In this document: in pieces, positions 1-4,773 of the stretch
Layout of the letters: the number at the start of each line of letters is the position of its first letter
How positions within the stretch are numbered: position 1 is the stretch's first letter
NCBI GenBank assembly: GCA_913776405.1
Contig: CAJYOV010000368.1
Location: forward strand, 1-5,243
Direction: 5' to 3'
Length of the DNA stretch: 5,243 bases
Source of the DNA: Pseudobdellovibrionaceae bacterium
Lineage (GTDB): Bacteria; Bdellovibrionota; Bdellovibrionia; Bdellovibrionales; JAMPXM01
Made by a program: the position numbers and the translations under genes
The notes under the pieces: model-generated
Seen by the model: only the letters and a program-made list of their open reading frames with translations
Told to the model about the DNA's origin: nothing
The model's database searches: none

Positions 1-26
1 GTTTTTGTTTAACCAGTTTTAGTTAC

Positions 27-77
27 TTGAACTTAGTGTTTAGGGAGGTCCTCTCTCACCGCTAAAGTTAAGTTCGA
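27..77. repeat. Inverted repeat, two-part hairpin
   Basis: GAACTTA (29-35) pairs perfectly with TAAGTTC (69-75), and a T-A pair plus a G-T wobble extend it outwards to 27 and 77. Inside, TTTAG (39-43) pairs with CTAAA (62-66), separated from the outer stem by a 3-by-2 internal loop. The terminal loop (44-61) contains the small inverted repeat GAGGTCCTC. A two-helix stem with a short asymmetric internal loop is typical of folded RNA, but which strand would be transcribed cannot be told. Confidence 0.5.
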
Positions 78-92
78 TCAACGGGTAGCTCT

Positions 93-131
93 GGCTTTTT
101 CTCAGCACACGTCCTCCGGTATTAAAAAGCC
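93..131. repeat. Inverted repeat GGCTTTTT/AAAAAGCC
   Basis: An 8-base perfect inverted repeat: GGCTTTTT (93-100) and AAAAAGCC (124-131), with a 23-base loop. It follows directly on the 27-77 hairpin and precedes the GGGTT/AACCC hairpin at 137-149. There is no T-run after the 3' arm on either strand, so it does not look like an intrinsic terminator. Confidence 0.45.
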
Positions 132-167
132 TGATCGGGTTTCGAACCCCTCGGACGCGGGCCTGCT

Positions 168-224
168 GTCTAGGCGAGGATTCCAGCGTTCAGACAGACT
201 ACTCTTCGGCGGCTGGACCTAGAC
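168..224. repeat. Nested inverted repeat with one-sided bulge
   Basis: GTCTAGG (168-174) and TCCAGC (182-187) pair with the continuous stretch GCTGGACCTAGAC (212-224). This gives 13 base pairs interrupted only by a 7-base bulge (175-181) on the 5' side. A competing short stem, CTGTCT (166-171) with AGACAG (192-197), would be mutually exclusive with it, so two alternative folds exist. That could be a switch or could be chance. The 3' arm ends 15 bases from the end of the minus-strand gene at 239. Confidence 0.5.
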
Positions 225-238
225 CTTGAGCTGTATTT

Positions 239-478
239 TCAGATTTCTCCAACTTTTTTAAGATCCGCCTGCGCCCTCACCTCGAATCCCACTCTGAGCC
301 GTTTGTGTCTCTGAGTTCGATGAATGGCTCGAGTCAACCTTCGCTGACGAACTAGAATTTTTGTCCGCTTCGCCGCGTGCTTGCCCCCCATCTCGATACA
401 GTGTTGAAGAGTGCTCAGACAGATCTGATGGCAGCGAGTGCAGTTTTCGATGCACACGCGCATCGATGGTTCAAACAT
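239..478 (-). CDS. Small Cys-rich protein, truncated/diverged four-helix copper-binding (DUF326/Csp-like)
   Basis: A 79-residue protein if started at the ATG at 478-476, which lies one base after the stop of the upstream gene (TAG-A-ATG). A longer start at 508 would overlap that gene by 29 bases. Residues 8-35 carry Cys9, Cys13, Cys16, Cys20 and Cys27 and end in EMGGKHA, closely resembling the first helices of DUF326 four-helix-bundle copper-storage proteins (CxxxCxxCxxxC ... GGKHA). Family members normally continue with HIrLLlDCAeiC and further Cys-bearing helices to about 110-130 residues. Here everything after residue 35 is basic and Cys-free, so most of the copper-binding bundle is missing. 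Neither other frame restores the family pattern, so this is a truncation, rearrangement or fast divergence rather than a simple one-base error. Function as a copper carrier is therefore doubtful. Third gene of the minus-strand unit, probably coupled to the diiron-protein gene. Confidence 0.6.
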   Translation of the reverse strand: MFEPSMRVCIENCTRCHQICLSTLQHCIEMGGKHAAKRTKILVRQRRLTRAIHRTQRHKRLRVGFEVRAQADLKKVGEI

Positions 479-479
479 T

Positions 480-1118
480 CTAAGCTTCGGTTGCGCGACA
501 ACTTGCATGGCTCTCGATCTCTTCGAGCATCAAGCGGTAGAGATCGCACGTTTGCGTGTAATTGGCGTAGATCGAAGCTTGTTGCTCAGGGGTGCAGGCT
601 TCGATTTGTTTCATCGCTTCTTCGACGTGATCTGGATCGTCGTCTGCATGCACTTTCACGAACCGGCAGGCCTCCTTCGGATAATGCTCGGCGATCTTGC
701 CGTGAAGAGGCGCGAAGGTTTTCACAGCGAGTTCTTCCAGCGATAAGATGTAGCCTAGAAGGGCCGCAGGCTCTTTCTGCATTTTAAAAAACTGAGGTTC
801 CCAGAGTGAGCGCGTGACACCCAGCTCGGGAATTTCCGAAAGTGAGCCGCCTAATTTCTCAAGATCGTTCTTTGCAATTAAGTCGTGACCCTGCTCTTCA
901 CGAATGTGTTGAAGTGAGCGCCGATAATAGCCTTGCTCAGTGGAGTCCGTCCAAGACGCGGCAAACGCAAGCATCCGGGTGCTGTAGCTAGTGTAGTAGT
1001 AGCTCTGCGCAAGCCACTTTGCGTAAAGTTCCGAATTAGCCCAGTCGAAGCCGTTCACCTTTTCGACGACTCGGTCCATCGAATGCTTCATACGCTCGTT
1101 CATTTTCTGAAGATCCAT
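480..1118 (-). CDS. Haem-oxygenase-like diiron (HDO/TenA-PqqC-like) redox protein
   Basis: A 212-residue soluble, all-helical protein with the haem-oxygenase-like diiron oxidase signature: REEQGH with Glu75 and His78 (ExxH), Glu128/Glu129 in LSLEELA, and VHADDDPDH with His157, Asp161 and His164 (HxxxDxxH). The last motif has the spacing known from the CADD-type members, and ExxH is as in UndA. Known family members use two irons and O2 for oxidative chemistry such as N-oxygenation, decarboxylation, C-C cleavage or desaturation. The substrate here cannot be predicted. Length fits the family (about 210-260). The start is well supported: an AGGAG ribosome-binding site six bases upstream and nothing better inside. 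The stop is TAG at 480-482, one base before the next ATG. Sitting between an acyltransferase and a Csp-like protein, it probably oxidises a product or precursor of the acyltransferase (inference). The alternative is a cofactor-free TenA/PqqC relative, less likely because the ligand set is complete. Confidence 0.8.
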   Translation of the reverse strand: MDLQKMNERMKHSMDRVVEKVNGFDWANSELYAKWLAQSYYYTSYSTRMLAFAASWTDSTEQGYYRRSLQHIREEQGHDLIAKNDLEKLGGSLSEIPELGVTRSLWEPQFFKMQKEPAALLGYILSLEELAVKTFAPLHGKIAEHYPKEACRFVKVHADDDPDHVEEAMKQIEACTPEQQASIYANYTQTCDLYRLMLEEIESHASCRATEA

Positions 1119-1782
1119 TTATTTCTCCTGATAGAGGTCGGTGTTTGTTTCGATTCCAAAGTTCAAGGGCCGCTTCTCCACATCCGGCAAGCGAACTCAA
1201 TTGCGCTTGATCGCGAGAGATCTCCGCGAAGTCGACTTCGACATTGTAGGCGGATGTTCCTTTCAACAGCGGCTGGCCGCCGTGACGGTAAAACATTTCG
1301 TTCGTACGACGATTATTTCGGAAATAGCCAATCAAGCGTTTTGCATCGCTCGAGAGAAAGCGGAGCACCGCAAAACTCGTCAGCAGCTCCGAAACCGGAA
1401 GATCCGTCTCTGACTTCCGCCACTCAGGCTCGAGCGTCATGTACGAGATCACCATCACTTTCTCGGGCCGTTCGGTGTGAAGCGCCTTGATCTCGGGCGG
1501 ATAGTTATTGAAGTACGCGGACTCGAGCCAGACGACGTCCGAAAGGTCGAGAAAGTGAAACAGCATGAAGCCGATCGGTTTATCACCAGCGAAAAGACCG
1601 CCGAGTTCGCGGTGAAGAAAATCGTCCGAATTCAAACGACGATCGACGCCAAGTTCTTTGAACGTTTCAGCCCATGTGCGCTGCCAGAGTTCAAACGCTC
1701 GAGTGCGCTTTCGAGCGTCGCGCTGGCTGGGGCGATCGGTGCGGATCAATTTAAAATCTAAATCGAAAACAGTTTTTCTCAT
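1036..1782 (-). CDS. GNAT-fold acyltransferase, N-acyl amino acid/autoinducer-synthase-like; probable 3' frameshift
   Basis: As written it gives 248 residues. Residues 1-190 look like the GNAT branch that contains N-acyl amino acid synthases (FeeM) and LuxI-type autoinducer synthases: Arg-rich start with a long helix (22-45), central strands GGLFAGDKPIGFMLF (61-75) and VMVISYMTLEPEWRK (109-123), the acyl-carrier/CoA-binding helix that follows (126-146), and GYFRNNRRTNEMFYRHGGQP (152-171). It probably moves an acyl group to an amine, giving a small diffusible product (inference). The tail is odd: this frame runs 83 bases into the next gene, through its ribosome-binding site, and ends in a basic, low-quality sequence. 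A one-base shift near 1185-1199 gives instead EKRPLNFGIETNTDLYQEK and a TAA at 1121-1119 abutting the next ATG, for about 220 residues. I believe that is the original C-terminus. The start ATG has only a weak GA-rich ribosome-binding site (GAAGAA about 10 bases upstream). Confidence 0.65.
   Translation of the reverse strand: MRKTVFDLDFKLIRTDRPSQRDARKRTRAFELWQRTWAETFKELGVDRRLNSDDFLHRELGGLFAGDKPIGFMLFHFLDLSDVVWLESAYFNNYPPEIKALHTERPEKVMVISYMTLEPEWRKSETDLPVSELLTSFAVLRFLSSDAKRLIGYFRNNRRTNEMFYRHGGQPLLKGTSAYNVEVDFAEISRDQAQLSSLAGCGEAALELWNRNKHRPLSGEINGSSENERAYEAFDGPSRRKGERLRLG
1119..1129 (-). promoter_or_regulatory. Shine-Dalgarno site AGGAG for the diiron-protein gene
   Basis: On the minus strand the sequence reads CAGGAGAAATAAATG. 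AGGAG (1129-1125) lies six bases before ATG (1118-1116), near-ideal spacing. The TAA at 1121-1119 directly touches the ATG. In one reading frame this TAA closes a plausible C-terminus for the upstream acyltransferase, which would give zero-gap translational coupling. Confidence 0.7.
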
Positions 1783-1885
1783 CTCGCGCTATTTCTTCTG
1801 CTTTGCAGGCTTCAGTCGCGTTACGATTTCTTCTTCGCGGTCCGTTCTCGCGACAATTCTCGTGCTTCGTGAATGTCTCAAAAAG

Positions 1886-1904
1886 GTTAAGTCGATCGAT
1901 TAAC
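1886..1904. promoter_or_regulatory. Operator-like palindrome
   Basis: GTTAA (1886-1890) and TTAAC (1900-1904) flank the perfect 8-base palindrome TCGATCGA (1892-1899) with one extra base at 1891. A 19-base, almost perfectly symmetric site between two divergent transcription units is what a dimeric regulator's operator looks like. It lies about 105 bases upstream of the acyltransferase start and about 140 upstream of the kinase start. No regulator gene of the usual HTH kind is in the window. Confidence 0.4.
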
Positions 1905-1939
1905 TCGCAGAATCCCATGTGAATGTGAAGTTGATACGC

Positions 1940-1961
1940 GCCTAAAGCGCTTTTTTTAGGC
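1940..1961. repeat. Hairpin GCCTAAA/TTTAGGC with T tract
   Basis: GCCTAAA (1940-1946) and TTTAGGC (1955-1961) form a 7-bp stem. A competing GCGC (1938-1941)/GCGC (1947-1950) stem is followed on the plus strand by seven Ts (1951-1957), so it resembles a very short intrinsic terminator for plus-strand transcription. No plus-strand gene ends here, so a leader attenuator or simple chance are the remaining readings. Confidence 0.3.
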
Positions 1962-2040
1962 CACATTACGAATTCGGGAAAACCTCTCCAAGACTGGTCT
2001 TCTAACCGAAAAAGAGGAATCGGCCTGTAAGATGCGCCGC

Positions 2041-2160
2041 ATGAATGAAAGAGATTTATCGAATGACGAACGCCGGAGCTACAGATTCGACCAATTCGCT
2101 GCTCTCAATGAGTGCAGCGCCAGCTTCGCTTCTGTCCTTCGAGACTTCGCCTCGTTTTAA
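2041..2160 (+). other. Overlapping short reading frame at the kinase start
   Basis: From ATG 2041 (or in-frame ATG 2032) a 39-residue frame begins MNERDLSNDERRSYRFDQF and ends with TAA at 2158-2160, in the +1 phase relative to the kinase frame. It reads like an ordinary soluble N-terminus, whereas the kinase frame here is Ser/Ala-rich (residues 7-32). Either this is a chance or leader ORF overlapping the kinase, or it is the real N-terminus of the kinase, separated from the rest by a one-base lesion before 2160. No homology was recognised. Confidence 0.25.
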
Positions 2161-2800
2161 TCTCGCTTTTGAAGATCTTCAAAAGCAGATCGGCGTTCCT
2201 GCGGGACGTCTCGCAGCTTTGATCCTCGCGCAACTCGAAAAACTTGAGGCTCGAGACAGCGATGAACTTGAGTTCCGTGTCGATCTCCCCGACTGCGAGA
2301 CCGTGCCTCTTTTGAGAGGTCGAGCGCGGCGGCAAGCAGGTGCCGCTCAAGCGTGGCTCTGCGTTTTCTATTCCGACCAAGCCGAGACGACGCTTCATGC
2401 TTCACGCTTGGCTGCTCTCGGCGAGATGGCCTCCGGCATCGCGCATGAAATCAACAACCCTCTTACGGTCATCTTGGCGCGAGCATCCTTACTCGAAATG
2501 CGTATCGAAGACCCGAGCCTTGTCGATTCGGTCAAAAAGATTCAGCATCACGCTCAACGCATCTCGAAGATTACGCGCGGCCTACGTTATTTCAGTCGAG
2601 AAGAATCAAGCGATCCGATGAGCGAGTTCTCTTTGAACGAAATCGTCGAAGACAGTATCGCAATTTCGAGCGAACGATCGAAGTCGAATGGTGTGCGCCT
2701 GTATTCAGACCTGCCGACGGACTTGACTGCCTTCGGTCGTGGCTATCAAGTGTCGCAAGTCATTATCAACTTACTGAATAACGCAAACGACGCGGTTTGA
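2045..2800 (+). CDS. Sensor histidine kinase, truncated inside the ATPase domain
   Basis: 251 residues. A PAS-like input region (about 38-115) is followed by a HisKA dimerisation/phosphoacceptor domain: RLAALGEMASGIAHEINNPL, with His134 as the expected phosphorylated residue, then a second helix to about 185. The ATPase domain starts (about 195-251) and reaches the N box QVIINLLNNANDAV (238-251), where Asn242 and Asn246 match the ATP/Mg-binding pattern. It then stops at TGA: the G1 (DxGxG), F and G2 boxes, about 100 residues, are absent. Without them the protein cannot bind ATP normally, so autophosphorylation is very unlikely. There is no membrane segment or signal peptide, so it would be cytoplasmic. 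The start is uncertain: the ATG at 2045 has a poor ribosome-binding site, the ATG at 2063 is possible, and an overlapping frame from 2041 offers a plausible alternative N-terminus. No response regulator is present. The 3' end overlaps the convergent hydrolase by 30 bases at a probable rearrangement point. Confidence 0.75.
   Translation: MKEIYRMTNAGATDSTNSLLSMSAAPASLLSFETSPRFNLAFEDLQKQIGVPAGRLAALILAQLEKLEARDSDELEFRVDLPDCETVPLLRGRARRQAGAAQAWLCVFYSDQAETTLHASRLAALGEMASGIAHEINNPLTVILARASLLEMRIEDPSLVDSVKKIQHHAQRISKITRGLRYFSREESSDPMSEFSLNEIVEDSIAISSERSKSNGVRLYSDLPTDLTAFGRGYQVSQVIINLLNNANDAV
2771..2800. other. Convergent overlap and probable microhomology junction
   Basis: The last 30 bases of the kinase and hydrolase frames coincide. 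The bases gacgcggtt (2789-2797) encode DAV of the kinase N box on the plus strand and, read from the other strand, NRV of the hydrolase's SNRV motif. Beyond this point both proteins lose their expected continuation: the kinase stops at once and the hydrolase adds VCVIQ and stops. The phases are register-matched, so one short sequence satisfies both families. No terminator lies between the two convergent genes. Confidence 0.65.
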
Positions 2801-3799
2801 GAGGATCGTGACGAGGAGGTCGCGATCGGGGTCGTACCAGAGTGAGGTGCCGGTGAAGCCGGTGTGACCGACGGACTTCATCGAAAAATTTGGGCCGGCG
2901 GTTGAGCTGCCTTTCGACGGCATGACGAAACCTAAACCCCAGTCGCCACGTGCGCGCGGGATTGAGCGTTTCGTGAAGAGACGAACGGTTTCGTGTGACG
3001 GAAAGATCGAAGCGCCCTGCCCGCGCATTGCGGACCGAAGCATGAGGCCGTAACCGCTGACGTCTTCTATCGGGCCGAAGAGGCCGGCGTGCGGCGCAAC
3101 ACCTTTGAGCGCATACGTGTTTTCATCATGCACTTCACCCTGAAGCGTGCGACCGCGCCACGAATCTTTCTCGGTGGGTGCGTACTCGCGTTTGCCGTGA
3201 ATCGGTTTGTTGCCGCGATGGAAATCAAGACCATCAAGTTCGAGACGATCGCGAAGGTTCGCCCAATTCGTGTAAAGCGTCGTTCCGGAAATAGACTCGA
3301 GCGCAATTCCGAGAAGGAAGTAATCGAGATCTGAATAAACTGACTTCTCTGGCGGAAAATTGAATCCGTTCTTATCGAAATCCGAGAGAATTTTCTTTTT
3401 CAATTGAACTTGGAAGATGTCCCATGCTTCTTCCGGCGTTTTCACTTTCGCCGTTTTTGGTTCGAGCGTTTTATAGAACGGGAACCACCAAGTCAGGCCC
3501 GCAGAATGTGTGAGCAGATCTTTGATGCGAGCTGGATGAGTTTCTGGAAACCAAGGCACCCATCGAGAAACCGGGTCGCTCAAGCGAAACCGTTTTTCAT
3601 CTTTGAGAACCATGAGCGCGGTCGTTGTGAAAAGAATCTTCGTGAGCGATGCGAGATCGTAATACGGGTACGTCTTCCCGATTTCGAGATCGGCGACCTT
3701 GCGCCCCTTCGAGTAAGCTTGCAGGCAAAGACCAGGAGTGGCGTCTTCCCAACTCTCGCCGATTTTTTCTAGAAGCTTTTTCTCGAACGTCGAGCTCAT
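2771..3799 (-). CDS. Serine hydrolase, beta-lactamase/penicillin-binding family (PF00144-like), C-terminus clipped
   Basis: 342 residues with all three active-site motifs of the class C beta-lactamase/DD-peptidase/esterase fold: SLTK (Ser51, Lys54), YSD (Tyr155-Asp157, in place of YxN) and HTG (His312-Gly314, in place of KTG), followed by TGTSLWYDP and LLVTILSNRV. THSAGL (97-102) is another family landmark. Family members normally go on with an HP..R segment and a final helix of about 25-30 residues. Here the sequence changes at residue 337 to VCVIQ and stops. No signal peptide or lipobox is visible, so a cytoplasmic enzyme acting on imported cell-wall peptides, or an esterase, is more likely than a secreted beta-lactamase. 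Start: the ATG overlaps the stop of the upstream LD-carboxypeptidase gene (ATGA), with GAAGG about six bases ahead, so the two are translationally coupled. True substrate unknown. The family call is firm, the role is inferred. Confidence 0.8.
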   Translation of the reverse strand: MSSTFEKKLLEKIGESWEDATPGLCLQAYSKGRKVADLEIGKTYPYYDLASLTKILFTTTALMVLKDEKRFRLSDPVSRWVPWFPETHPARIKDLLTHSAGLTWWFPFYKTLEPKTAKVKTPEEAWDIFQVQLKKKILSDFDKNGFNFPPEKSVYSDLDYFLLGIALESISGTTLYTNWANLRDRLELDGLDFHRGNKPIHGKREYAPTEKDSWRGRTLQGEVHDENTYALKGVAPHAGLFGPIEDVSGYGLMLRSAMRGQGASIFPSHETVRLFTKRSIPRARGDWGLGFVMPSKGSSTAGPNFSMKSVGHTGFTGTSLWYDPDRDLLVTILSNRVVCVIQ

Positions 3800-4773
3800 C
3801 TTGAAGCCTTCTTCGCGCCTGACGCAATCGTGATCGAACCGCGCGAGCCTAATGACAATGTCGAGGGCGTACCGAACGGAACGGGTCTTTGCATGTCGCC
3901 ATGACCTGCCTCAAGACCTGAGAGAACCGGTATCGGCATTTGCTCAGCGAAACGCTTCACGATCGCAGGAATACGATTTGTTCCATCTGCTTCTTTGCCG
4001 CCGACGAATTCACCAAAGACGATGGCTCTCGCTTTATCGAAGTGACCTGTCTGCTGAAGGTGCTCAAGCAAGCGATCAACACGGTAACCGCGCTCGTCAA
4101 TCTCTTCGAGAAAGACGATCTTACCCTTCGTCGACCAAGGCGCTTTCGTGCCGATGGTGCTTTGAAGTACGACGATGTTACCGCCTGTGACTTCACCGCG
4201 AATCTCGCCCGCTTTTTTCGCAGCCGCGTTCATCGGCTTGAGACCTTTAAACGTAATGCTGTCTTTCAAACCGAAGAAGAGGTCATGAAGTTCCGAAAGT
4301 TCTTTCGGAAGAATTAAGCCACGACCGATGCGGTCAATCATCGGGCCATGCATGGTCGGCCAGCCCCACTGCTTATTCAAAAACGTATGAAGAGTTGTGA
4401 TATCCGAATAACCGATAAAAAGTTTCGGCGGGCCTTTGGGTTTTTTTAGTTTTGCAAGTTCGGGAACCAAACGGTTTGACCCGTAACCGCCGCGCACACA
4501 CCAGACGGCGCGCGAGTCTTCCGAGAAGAGCGCTTCACGTAAGTGATCAAACCGATTTTCATCGGTGTTCGAACAGATCACGTCTTTATCGAAAATTGTG
4601 TGCGGAAGCTTCGGCGTAAGCCCCCACGACTCTAGAAACTTAAGGCCCCCGTGAAGGCCCTCTGGCTTGCAAGAAGACCCCGGAGCAATGATCTCAACGA
4701 GGTCGCCTTTTTGAAGCGGAGTCCAGCCCGAGCCAGGCCCGCGCTTCGATGTTTTAGCTTTAGATGACTTCAT
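3796..4773 (-). CDS. ldcA: LD-carboxypeptidase (peptidase family S66)
   Basis: 325 residues, the normal length for cytoplasmic muramoyl-tetrapeptide LD-carboxypeptidases, which remove the terminal D-Ala from tetrapeptides during murein recycling. Visible landmarks: EIIAPGSS near the N-terminus (28-34), the oxyanion/nucleophile region [12 protein letters not shown] (91-102), catalytic Ser123 in GYSD, GEVTGGN (193-199), a catalytic Glu in FLEEIDE (Glu223 or Glu224), and catalytic His291 in GLEAGHG. Spacing matches the Ser115/Glu217/His285 triad of Pseudomonas LdcA. There is no signal peptide. The start ATG lies inside purF (14-base overlap) with AGGG directly before it, poorly spaced for a ribosome-binding site, so translation probably depends on coupling to purF. 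The stop overlaps the next gene by four bases. A tail of Lys/Ser residues at each end is unusual but minor. Catalytic assignment is firm. Distinguishing an LdcA role from microcin-type (MccF) immunity within S66 is not possible from sequence alone, though the operon favours LdcA. Confidence 0.9.
   Translation of the reverse strand: MKSSKAKTSKRGPGSGWTPLQKGDLVEIIAPGSSCKPEGLHGGLKFLESWGLTPKLPHTIFDKDVICSNTDENRFDHLREALFSEDSRAVWCVRGGYGSNRLVPELAKLKKPKGPPKLFIGYSDITTLHTFLNKQWGWPTMHGPMIDRIGRGLILPKELSELHDLFFGLKDSITFKGLKPMNAAAKKAGEIRGEVTGGNIVVLQSTIGTKAPWSTKGKIVFLEEIDERGYRVDRLLEHLQQTGHFDKARAIVFGEFVGGKEADGTNRIPAIVKRFAEQMPIPVLSGLEAGHGDMQRPVPFGTPSTLSLGSRGSITIASGAKKASR

Larger units (their letters stand above)
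1..238. other. Gene-free region with several potential hairpins
   Basis: No convincing protein, tRNA or rRNA is visible on either strand. The stretch is rich in inverted repeats lying one after another: 27-77, 93-131, 137-149 (GGGTT-tcg-AACCC) and 168-224. Their density suggests a structured RNA or a folded 3' untranslated region of the minus-strand operon that ends at 239, but I could not match it to tmRNA, RNase P RNA, SRP RNA, 6S RNA or a known riboswitch. No hairpin is followed by a clean T tract on either strand, so no intrinsic terminator is called. The left end is cut by the window, so an RNA gene could extend outside it. Confidence 0.45.
1783..2044. other. Intergenic region between divergent genes
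   Basis: 262 bases between the acyltransferase operon (leftward) and the kinase gene (rightward), so both promoters should lie here. It holds a near-perfect palindrome at 1886-1904, a hairpin at 1940-1961 and a nested small inverted repeat at 1983-2017 (CCTCT ... AAGAC-tg-GTCTT ... AGAGG). A weak plus-strand promoter candidate is TTGATA (1931-1936), a 17-base spacer, then TTTTAG (1954-1959). The -10 element is poor. No convincing minus-strand sigma70 promoter was found. Confidence 0.5.

Noticed and set aside
40..110. Possible TPP riboswitch on the minus strand (GCTGAGA ... ACCCGTTGA ... GAAC)
   Set aside because: The CTGAGA and ACCC elements are there, but the conserved TGATCTGGATAATGCCAGCG half is absent and no GGGGTG partner lies at a normal distance. 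The gene it would control is also missing.
134..152. tRNA or tmRNA T-arm (GGGGTTCGAAACCC on the minus strand)
   Set aside because: Only three stem pairs form around a TTCGAAA loop. There is no acceptor stem, anticodon arm, CCA end or tmRNA tag frame nearby.
377..787. Open frame of 136 codons on the plus strand opposite the diiron-protein gene
   Set aside because: It is an antisense shadow: no family resemblance and a basic, Arg-rich composition, while the opposite strand carries a clear conserved enzyme.
1876..1881. Minus-strand TTGAGA as a -35 box for the acyltransferase operon
   Set aside because: No acceptable -10 element at 15-19 bases. The best hexamers there (AGAATT, GAATTG) match the consensus poorly.
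1938..1957. GCGC-CTAAA-GCGC hairpin plus T7 as an intrinsic terminator
   Set aside because: The stem is only 4 bp and no plus-strand gene ends upstream of it, so it is listed only as a low-confidence hairpin.
1751..1966. Minus-strand frame of 71 codons upstream of the acyltransferase (MWPKKSALGAYQ...)
   Set aside because: No recognisable family, no good ribosome-binding site, a basic end running into the acyltransferase start, and it covers the operator-like palindrome. More likely non-coding.
3852..4317. Plus-strand frames opposite the LD-carboxypeptidase gene
   Set aside because: They mirror the codons of a gene with an intact catalytic triad. Their translations resemble nothing and lack start signals.
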